Part shown: positions 4,840-11,394 of the stretch, piece by piece
Layout of the letters: every line of letters starts with the position of its first letter
How positions within the stretch are numbered: position 1 is the stretch's first letter
Assembly: GCA_937937585.1 (NCBI GenBank)
Contig: CALDCB010000001.1
Span: forward strand, 1 to 33,040
Reading direction: 5' to 3'
Length of the DNA stretch: 33,040 nt
Source: an uncultured Coriobacteriaceae bacterium
GTDB taxonomy: Bacteria > Actinomycetota > Coriobacteriia > Coriobacteriales > Eggerthellaceae
The notes under the pieces: model-generated
The model's input: the letters and a program-made list of their open reading frames with translations, nothing else
The model's database searches: none
What the model was told of the DNA's origin: nothing
Program-made: the position numbers and the translations under genes

Positions 4840-6432
4840 TCACCCCCGGCTGCGGCTGGTGGCAGAAAGCCGGGAAGCGACGTCCCAGTACGCCCCGCCA
4901 GACCCCGTGTTCGCGTTCGCGCAGCGAAGACCAGCCCACGTGCCGTTCCCCAGGTAGCCGAGGAACCGAACCTCGCGAATAGTTCCCTTCACGGTCTGGT
5001 CGTTAACGTTTACGTAGTAATAATCTCCCGTGCCGGTCGTGGAGGAGCCGCCAACATCCTTTTCGAGGATTAGGCCGCACACCATCTGCAAGTTGAGCGT
5101 GTAGCCCTCTTTGAGCGGCATGCACGCCGCAGTTGCGACCACGCCGCCGGCAACAGCTCCCTTCTTCTCGTTGCGGCTGTCGGGGTTCACGGCGATTCCG
5201 AAGCCCGTTCCATCGCTCACGAACAGAGCGCAGCCCATGACTTCCCAAGCACCTGTTGCTGTCTCAACGCCGCCAATCTTGAACGGATGTTTGCCATCAT
5301 TGGCAACCTGCCCATCTCCAACAAGCTCGTCGGTCGAGCCGGTGTTCCACGGCGAAGTTTGAACCCACGTATCAGTGGTAGTGGAGAACGCTTTTGCAAC
5401 ACGCATCAGCAGGGCAACGTTGCCGTCCGCAAGCGTCTCCTTGCCCTCAACTACCGCAGCATCGAACACGTCATAGGCGTTCGATGCGCCACGGTCGGGA
5501 CAAGAAGCCGCGTTGCTGGTTCCGTACATGAGGGCGCAGCCAACCGGCAGCGAAGCGGCGATTGAAGCGGCAACGACGATTCGTGTTGTATTGCTCTCTG
5601 CAATCACCGGATGGAACTGTACGTTGAAGTTTGAGCAGCCTTGAAAATCCACTTGCGAGGACTTGTTAAGCGTCTTGGTGAGCTGGTGAAAGTTGATATA
5701 CCACTGGTCGTAGGCGCTCATGCCGCCATAGCCCGTCGTGGCGCACTTCGTAATGTCTATAAGCGAATCGTGGCTGATCGTGCGCGCCTTTACCGGCATA
5801 CCCGAGATGGAGCGCGGGTTGTTATTCGAATCCATCGATAGAGGGTATGACGGCGTAAGCATATACGGTCGCAGACTGCCATCAGGCAAGTATGCATCTG
5901 GGCACGCGACGGAACCGGTGAACTTCGTGTCGGAGACAGACCATAGTGCATCGCCGTTTTCAAGCGGCTCCCAAAGCTGCCACACCACAGGCGCAATCTC
6001 GTAGACGTTGTTCCCCTTACCGTTGTCGATGAGCGAGAAACCGTAATCCACTGAATCGATAGCGACAACCCACGGTGCGCCGTCGGGATCGGCACCAGCG
6101 TTCGCGGAGACGTGGAACCACGGCCCGCCCTCCACATTACATGGGTCTACAGCTGGAGTGGTTGCGGTGGCGGCAACGAACTTTGTCGCAGCAAGACGCT
6201 TTGCCGCAGCGCTCACGGGAATCAGCGCCGTAGGGCTTCCGGCGGGAACACGCCATGTGTAAATAAGCCCGGTCTTATGCTTGTCTACCATCGCTTTGAT
6301 TGCGCTGTTTTTGTATCGTCCGGTCGCTTCATCACGCTCAAGAGCTTTCACGTCGGCAAGCTTGCCGATGGCTGTTGCGATGGACGCAAGGCCGTCTTTC
6401 AGCGCTTCATCTGTCGGAAAGTTATAGTCCAT
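4840..6432 (-). CDS. DGR target: 530-aa tail receptor-binding protein with variable C-terminus
   Basis: ATG 6432 has TAGGAG 8 bp upstream. The N-terminal ~100 residues are helical (MDYNFPTDEALKDGLASIAT) and probably attach to the baseplate. The middle is beta-rich. The C-terminal ~150 residues, from about GACALFVSDG-type strands to GLRCANANTG, look like the C-type-lectin (formylglycine-type) fold used by DGR targets. VR covers residues 488-523. Residues differing from the TR-encoded version are 489, 493, 495, 499, 504, 510, 513, 515, 517, 518 and 522; positions 496, 498, 506, 508 and 509 also have template adenines but are unchanged. The protein stops eight residues after VR (SATSRSRG). Position after the upper-baseplate gene and the DGR link suggest it binds the host receptor. 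No family beyond the fold was identified. Confidence 0.9.
   Translation of the reverse strand: MDYNFPTDEALKDGLASIATAIGKLADVKALERDEATGRYKNSAIKAMVDKHKTGLIYTWRVPAGSPTALIPVSAAAKRLAATKFVAATATTPAVDPCNVEGGPWFHVSANAGADPDGAPWVVAIDSVDYGFSLIDNGKGNNVYEIAPVVWQLWEPLENGDALWSVSDTKFTGSVACPDAYLPDGSLRPYMLTPSYPLSMDSNNNPRSISGMPVKARTISHDSLIDITKCATTGYGGMSAYDQWYINFHQLTKTLNKSSQVDFQGCSNFNVQFHPVIAESNTTRIVVAASIAASLPVGCALMYGTSNAASCPDRGASNAYDVFDAAVVEGKETLADGNVALLMRVAKAFSTTTDTWVQTSPWNTGSTDELVGDGQVANDGKHPFKIGGVETATGAWEVMGCALFVSDGTGFGIAVNPDSRNEKKGAVAGGVVATAACMPLKEGYTLNLQMVCGLILEKDVGGSSTTGTGDYYYVNVNDQTVKGTIREVRFLGYLGNGTWAGLRCANANTGSGGAYWDVASRLSATSRSRG
4863..4972 (-). repeat. DGR variable repeat (VR)
   Basis: This is the 3' end of the 530-aa tail gene, paired with TR (4646-4755). 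The substitutions in coding terms are Q489R, N493Y, R495G, K499W (two changes), Y504C, R510G, R513G, N515Y, N517D, I518V and Q522L (two changes). All lie on template adenines. The stretch GCTTCCCGGC just before the last two changes is invariant and is the likely initiation-of-mutagenic-homology segment. The 4 bases after them (TCTG) still match before the copies diverge. Confidence 0.97.
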
Positions 6433-6440
6433 GCCAACTC

Positions 6441-7247
6441 CTAACTAACTGTCATATCGACGAGAACAGGGCGCGTGTCCCCGTTCTCGTCTGCGATTCG
6501 CTTGAAGTAAAACTGTCTGTCTGCGCTCACGGAGCCGCGAGCTTCCTCAGCCGCCTTACGAGCGTCCGCAGCCGCCCGATCCGCGCTGTCCTTGGATGCT
6601 TTCGCCGCGTTTGTCGCGGCATTCGCCGCATCAGTTGCGGCGGCGGCGTTCGTCTTGGCTGTATTTGCCGCAGAAGCGGCATCTGTGGCGCTCTTTGTCG
6701 CGGCGTTCGCCTTGCTCGTTGCGGTGTTGGCCGCGTCCGTGGCGCTCTTGCAGATGTTGACCGCAGCGTTGGCGTTATTCAGCGCCTTGCCCGCGTCGAT
6801 GACGGCCTGTTCGCCCTTGGTGACGGCGGTTTCTCCACGCCTGATAAGGTCATCAATCGCGTTGTCCCAAGACTGCGCGGGTTGCTGACCCTCTTTGGCG
6901 CTGCGCAGGATGTCCAGTGCGAATCGCTCCGTCTGTGCAAGGAAATCGTCCTTGACGATTTCGAAATACGCTTCGTCGGTGTAGCCGGGAACGCTTGCGA
7001 GCTTGGATTCATCGCAAACGTAGGTGATCGTATTGCCGCTGACCGTGGCGCCGCCACGGTAATAGTGGATTCGGTCGGGCAATCGGGCAACCAAAAAGGC
7101 GCTGTACCCAGACAAAGACAGTTCGCCGCCGTTGTCGTAGATAAGCGCCTTGATGGTTGTTCCGCCAAGCTCGCCTTGCGCGATTCGAATGCAGTTGTTT
7201 CCGCATCCGCGCTTGTCGATATCAAGCTCGATGGTCTGTGTGTTCAT
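6441..7247 (-). CDS. BppU-like upper baseplate protein with Ala-rich shaft
   Basis: The 268-aa product starts with a ~110-residue beta domain (MNTQTIELDIDKRGCGNN, then LSGYSAFLVARLPDRIHYY) like the N-terminal domain of BppU, the baseplate protein that links receptor-binding trimers to the tail tip. A long Ala/Asn/Thr/Lys-rich region follows (about residues 145-245) built of imperfect ATDAAN/ATSKAN repeats, probably a trimeric coiled coil. A short C-terminal strand (ADRQFYFKRIADENG) ends it. It overlaps the upstream 157-aa gene by ATGA and precedes the DGR target by 8 bp, consistent with it being the shaft or holder for the variable protein. The pairing is inferred. Confidence 0.8.
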   Translation of the reverse strand: MNTQTIELDIDKRGCGNNCIRIAQGELGGTTIKALIYDNGGELSLSGYSAFLVARLPDRIHYYRGGATVSGNTITYVCDESKLASVPGYTDEAYFEIVKDDFLAQTERFALDILRSAKEGQQPAQSWDNAIDDLIRRGETAVTKGEQAVIDAGKALNNANAAVNICKSATDAANTATSKANAATKSATDAASAANTAKTNAAAATDAANAATNAAKASKDSADRAAADARKAAEEARGSVSADRQFYFKRIADENGDTRPVLVDMTVS

Positions 7248-7717
7248 CGGGCATCACCGTCGACCAACATCCACTCGCACGCCAAAATCTCGTTTCCTGT
7301 CATCTTTCCGATCGCGTCGGCATAGGCAATCTTGAACAGGTTAGGTCGATGCTTGATGTTTGCGTACATCTCGATTTCGCGGCAGAAAGCCTTGTGCTCG
7401 TCTGAACCGATGCGAAGCTGCGTGCGACCGGTGGGAAGCCCATCATCGCCAAGTTCAGGTTCGCCGTACTGCGCGATAAGTTCATCGCGGCGTTTTAGGT
7501 ACTCAAGCGCCTCCGCACGCAACACTCTCGTATTACGTGCGGCGGCATAGCCTACGATGTCGCGGCGGTCAAGAAGCGGCTCGAGCGCAATAAGCATCTG
7601 CTCCATCTGGGCATTGCTATATTCATCGGGGATGATGTTCTCGATTTCGATGCTCTGCTTGCTTTCCGTAACGCTGGCACCGAGCGCGGTTGCCAGAGAT
7701 TCGATTCCTTTATCCAT
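7244..7717 (-). CDS. 157-aa tail-module protein of unknown function
   Basis: ATG 7717 follows GTGAAGG. The product is soluble and mostly helical: an acidic N-terminal half (IEIENIIPDEYSNAQMEQML, then a leucine-rich helix LIALEPLLDRRD), a tyrosine/arginine-rich middle and a helix-turn ending EILACEWMLVDGDAR. Similar-sized helical proteins lie between Tal and BppU in some Gram-positive siphophages, but no named family is recognised. It overlaps the upstream gene by 8 bp and the downstream gene by 4 bp, so all three are translationally coupled and it probably belongs to the baseplate or its assembly. Confidence 0.6.
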   Translation of the reverse strand: MDKGIESLATALGASVTESKQSIEIENIIPDEYSNAQMEQMLIALEPLLDRRDIVGYAAARNTRVLRAEALEYLKRRDELIAQYGEPELGDDGLPTGRTQLRIGSDEHKAFCREIEMYANIKHRPNLFKIAYADAIGKMTGNEILACEWMLVDGDAR

Positions 7718-7898
7718 TGACCTTCACTTCCTCCACAATCGGTGCCGAATCGTCAAGCGCGGCGATTTCAGCGGCAACGTCTGTGACGCTTTCCTCTACA
7801 GTCTTGTATATGGCATAGCCACTCGCGGCGTAGTAATCGAGCATGTGCGGTTGGACGTAAAACGAGATTCCATCCTTCTCAACTCTGAACGTGGTCAT
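7710..7898 (-). CDS. 62-aa small tail-module protein
   Basis: ATG 7898 has a strong AAGGAGGT about 6 bp upstream; the frame extends upstream but without a ribosome site and into the tail gene. The product starts MTTFRVEKDGISFYVQPHML and ends with an acidic helix (ESVTDVAAEIAALDDS). A beta hairpin followed by a helix is likely. It overlaps the 157-aa gene by 8 bp and follows the large Tal gene by 11 bp. Function unknown. Confidence 0.65.
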   Translation of the reverse strand: MTTFRVEKDGISFYVQPHMLDYYAASGYAIYKTVEESVTDVAAEIAALDDSAPIVEEVKVNG

Positions 7899-7909
7899 TC
7901 CATACCTCC

Positions 7910-10669
7910 TTATAGCGACGTGATCATTAGTCCGTGGTCGAAAGTGATCGTCCAATTTGTCCAAGTCATAGACAGGTTTTGGCAAAGGCCGGACACGTTA
8001 TACGTTCCGGTCAGTTGAAGATTTGTCCACGAGCTTTTCAGGTTCCCGACGAGCGTGACGCTGCCGCTCATGCCGGTCTTACAGGAGACGTACTCGCCAC
8101 GGTCTTTGTATGCGCCGACGCCAATCCAGTCATCGGTGAGAAGACAGATACACCCTTTGCCAGCGAGACGCGCTCCATACACCCCGGACTTGGTGTTGTA
8201 GTTGTTGAATCCGACGTAGCCCGTAATGTCCTCAGCTGTGCCGCCGTATAGGTATCCGTTGGCCATTGCTGTGTAGCAGGTGCCGCCGCCGACGCTGAAA
8301 CCGTCTGTACCTATGTAGAGACCAGAGGTGTTCGAATCGAGCGTAAGCTTATATCTATACAATTTGTTGTTATCGATTGATAGCCCGCCGATGACACCAT
8401 AGGTTGTTTGGAAATAGCCGCTCGTCAGATTCCAGTAGTTCTTCCCCTGACCGTCGCCGATTGTTCCGCTCTTGAGGTATGTCGCATTGACGTACAGCTC
8501 GCCATTGGACATGTAGATGCCTTTGTTTGCTCCGTCGTTGGTGAGCCGATTGAAGATCTCTTGCTGTTTGAGGCTCTCGTCGAGATTTTCGACAAGTTTC
8601 TCCGCATCGGTCTTAGCTACCTCTTGCGCAATCATGCTCGTAGCCTGTCGCGCTACCGCCGCATAGACTGTTACTGCGGATGAATAGTTTTCATAGGCGC
8701 TCTTATAATCCGACATGGCGGCTTTCAGCGCCTCGGCTGTTGAGCAGTTTGTGACATCCGAGATTGCCGACATCAGGACATCGAACGCTCCGCCCTCGCC
8801 GAACGCTTTGTTGTATCTCGGCTCTAAGACTTGCGCCTTGAACTGAACCTGCAAATTCTTGTTTGCCGACAGCGATTTGTGTTGTGCGGATAGGTCTTCT
8901 TTATCTTTCTGCACGGTCTGGAGAATCTTATTTACGGCAGCTTTCTCCGCCTCGGTGACGATGCCGTCTTTGGCGATGTCGTAAACCGTCTTGTCGAGGC
9001 TGCTTATCGTCTCGTCAAGCTCCTTATTCCTTGTCTGGAAGTCTTCCCCAAGGGCCGCGATGTTTTTTCCGTTCTGCGTCATTCCGCTGTGCAGGTCTTC
9101 GATAACGCCATCGACAGTCCAGCCGCCATCGCCGTATTTGGCATTTGGCGAAAGCTGGAATTCGCCTGTCTCCAAGTCCCAATAGTTCGCGCCCACCTCG
9201 TCGGTGAGCAATCCCGCGCGGATGCGGTCTGCCCTCATCGTTCCGGCGTTGATGCAATCGGCGCTCACCTGTGCGCCGGTTATAAACGTTCGCCAATTCC
9301 ATTGGCCGTCGCTTGTAAGATTTGCGGCAAGGCGGATGCCCATGCCGTTGATGTTTACCGCCCACATGCCGGACGTTGCCTTGAGCGGAACGCCTGTTTC
9401 TGCATCCAGCGGCACGTTGGAGTAGATCACGCCGAGCTCGAACGTCTCGACCTTGTAGGTGCCGACGGCATTGAACGCCTTGTTGAGCGCCGCCATGAGC
9501 TGGTTGAGCCACGAGACGGACGTGCCAGCCGCCGCATCGTAGTTAGCCCGCTGATTGCTGCCGCTCTTGAGCTGCTGCGCCATTGACTGAAAGATGTCGG
9601 CCAGATCATCGGTTAAGTTGCCGAACGCCACCGTGGCATCGCCGGTCACCAAGTCGCGGGTCAGCTTCGAGACGCGACCCTTGAGCCTGATTCCAGCAGC
9701 GGAGAAGCCCTTGTCGATGATCGCCACGCAATCGCCGACGGCGACGCTTTCCCAATCTCGACCGAAAGCAAATAGGTCAATCACGCTCGCTTCATAAGAG
9801 ACGGTCGGCGTTTTGGCTTGCTTAAGGTAGTCTTTCGTCTCGGCAAGAAGTTGAGCCGCGTCCTCGCATTGCTCGTTAACGTAAACGTCCACCGCAGGAG
9901 CGATGCCGCCGTTGCCGTCGGGATGTCCCCAAACCTCGGTCGCGTCGGCATCCTCGACGTAATCCTTGCCGCCGTTTATATCGCCGAAAGTCAAGCGTCG
10001 GCCATAGCCGCCGCCATCTGTCTCAACACCCTTGCCGTAACCGTAAACCCTCGTCTTTGGGTTGGCGCTGCCGGTCTTGCGCTTGATGCTTATCAGGTCT
10101 TTAGTCCAGGTGAATCTCTTCGGGCTTTGCTGGTTGCCGCGCGTAGCCACCACACGCACGTATCGGTGCGTGACCTGCACGCCGTCCGTCACGATGACGG
10201 TTTCAAGCTCTCCGCCCCATGTTTTGAGCAGGTCGCTCAAGCCCTCGCGGACTTTTACATGATAGAAGGTATGCGATGCGCTGCCGGGCAGGTCGCAGTT
10301 ACCGACTTCCCAACGGGTGCCCGCGAGTATTGACGTGAGCGCCACAGTCACGCTGCCGGACGGTCGTTTGTCCTCGATATAGTCATCCCACGTCTCGTTG
10401 ATGGAGTTGATGCACGTTATGCTGGTATATGGCTTGCCGTTGTCATCGTGCAGCCGCTCGATTTCGTCGACGATATGCTCATGTACAACGCCTTGGCGGT
10501 CAACCCAAACAAGGTACTCCCCCTTGTCTAAATCCTCGTCGCACCTGATCTTAAGCTCATCGGTGCCGTCCGTTGCGTCCTCATGGGTCGCTGCGGTGTA
10601 GGTGAGCCGTCCGAGATTAGCGCCGAAACGGCTGAAACGGGTGAAGTTGATCTTCTTGGTTAAAGCCAT
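7910..10669 (-). CDS. Tail-associated hub protein (Tal / prophage tail endopeptidase type)
   Basis: The 919-aa product starts at ATG 10669 (MALTKKINFTRFSRFG), with GGAGG 6 bp upstream. The first ~370 residues have the gp27-like hub pattern of phage tail endopeptidase/Tal proteins: LGRLTYTAATHEDATDGTDE, a beta-rich middle, then LISIKRKTGSANPKTRVYGY and DWESVAVGDCVAIID. The rest is coiled coil (about 535-690, with KDKEDLSAQHKSLSANKNLQ) and a beta-rich C-terminus of GxxxGxxYWNL-type repeats (DEVGANYWDLETGEF and DGQGKNYWNLTSGYF), which are typical of tail-tip spikes. It follows Dit, as in other siphophage baseplates. No clear peptidoglycan hydrolase active site is seen. Confidence 0.88.
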   Translation of the reverse strand: MALTKKINFTRFSRFGANLGRLTYTAATHEDATDGTDELKIRCDEDLDKGEYLVWVDRQGVVHEHIVDEIERLHDDNGKPYTSITCINSINETWDDYIEDKRPSGSVTVALTSILAGTRWEVGNCDLPGSASHTFYHVKVREGLSDLLKTWGGELETVIVTDGVQVTHRYVRVVATRGNQQSPKRFTWTKDLISIKRKTGSANPKTRVYGYGKGVETDGGGYGRRLTFGDINGGKDYVEDADATEVWGHPDGNGGIAPAVDVYVNEQCEDAAQLLAETKDYLKQAKTPTVSYEASVIDLFAFGRDWESVAVGDCVAIIDKGFSAAGIRLKGRVSKLTRDLVTGDATVAFGNLTDDLADIFQSMAQQLKSGSNQRANYDAAAGTSVSWLNQLMAALNKAFNAVGTYKVETFELGVIYSNVPLDAETGVPLKATSGMWAVNINGMGIRLAANLTSDGQWNWRTFITGAQVSADCINAGTMRADRIRAGLLTDEVGANYWDLETGEFQLSPNAKYGDGGWTVDGVIEDLHSGMTQNGKNIAALGEDFQTRNKELDETISSLDKTVYDIAKDGIVTEAEKAAVNKILQTVQKDKEDLSAQHKSLSANKNLQVQFKAQVLEPRYNKAFGEGGAFDVLMSAISDVTNCSTAEALKAAMSDYKSAYENYSSAVTVYAAVARQATSMIAQEVAKTDAEKLVENLDESLKQQEIFNRLTNDGANKGIYMSNGELYVNATYLKSGTIGDGQGKNYWNLTSGYFQTTYGVIGGLSIDNNKLYRYKLTLDSNTSGLYIGTDGFSVGGGTCYTAMANGYLYGGTAEDITGYVGFNNYNTKSGVYGARLAGKGCICLLTDDWIGVGAYKDRGEYVSCKTGMSGSVTLVGNLKSSWTNLQLTGTYNVSGLCQNLSMTWTNWTITFDHGLMITSL

Positions 10670-11394
10670 CTTTCCTCCCATTCCAACGTCGCGGAACCGC
10701 TAGAGATTTTGATGTGCGCACGGTCTTTAACACTGAAAAAGTCGCTCATGATGTTGAGCTGAGCGACAGAGCCGTTAACGGTCACGTGCTCTTTATCGAA
10801 ATCCATCCGAACCACGCTCGAAGCCGTCAACGGCTGGACAACCTCGACGAACTCGGCGGTGTCAGTGTTGGTGATGCGCCAAGAGCTGCAAGTGCCGGGC
10901 TTGGCCGTCACGGTGAGCGCCGCAGGCAGCGTGCCGCCGACAGCGAACGATGCCGCGCCGCTCACGTCCATCCGGCGATGCTGACCGTAATAGTCGGGGT
11001 CGCCGATGTGGAACGTAACAGTTGCCTGCGGGCAATCGTCGGTGATCTCGTCAAGGTCGGTTGCACCACTAACAATCGCCATCAAATAACGTGTAGGGTC
11101 ATCAGGCAAATAAAGCGGCGCCGGCTCGTCAGACCAGAGCAGCGCCGCCAAATCATGTCGCACCTTCTCCACCTCTCGGCGATGCTCGGCGCGAAGCTGC
11201 ATATCAACTTGCAAATCATACCCAGAGCGCTTCGCTCGCCTGAAATACTCGCCGCTTCGTCCAGGAGCGTCCTCAAACTCAGCCGTGACGCTCGCCATTA
11301 TCGGGCGACGGATTCGGCATGAAACCAGCGAAGACAGGTCGTGCCCGTTGAAGACAATGCTGTCGCTTTGGTTTCGCTTACGCTTAAGCTCCAA
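10660..11394 (-). CDS. Distal tail protein (Dit)
   Basis: The 244-aa product matches the phage distal tail family. The N-terminal half (SDSIVFNGHDLSSL, then PDRSGEYFRR-like GRSGEYFRRAKRSGYD) forms the ring that docks on the tail tube, and the middle has the family's R-x-E-V-E-K-V-R-H-D-L helix and DPTRYLMAIVSG. The C-terminal galectin-like part (TVTAKPGTCSSWRITNTD, then VTVNGSVAQLN) is also visible. Start is TTG 11394, overlapping the end of the tape-measure gene, with GGGGGTG upstream. It overlaps Tal by 10 bp. It connects the tail tube to the hub and receptor-binding complex. Confidence 0.9.
   Translation of the reverse strand: MELKRKRNQSDSIVFNGHDLSSLVSCRIRRPIMASVTAEFEDAPGRSGEYFRRAKRSGYDLQVDMQLRAEHRREVEKVRHDLAALLWSDEPAPLYLPDDPTRYLMAIVSGATDLDEITDDCPQATVTFHIGDPDYYGQHRRMDVSGAASFAVGGTLPAALTVTAKPGTCSSWRITNTDTAEFVEVVQPLTASSVVRMDFDKEHVTVNGSVAQLNIMSDFFSVKDRAHIKISSGSATLEWEERWL

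Noticed and set aside
6580..6760. Repeats as a CRISPR or minisatellite
   Set aside because: They encode the Ala-rich coiled-coil shaft of a baseplate protein in frame; no regular spacers.
6300..7325. Plus-strand open frame of 341 codons
   Set aside because: Antisense to the BppU-like gene and the start of the DGR target; the apparent Ala/Val repeats mirror its Ala-rich shaft.
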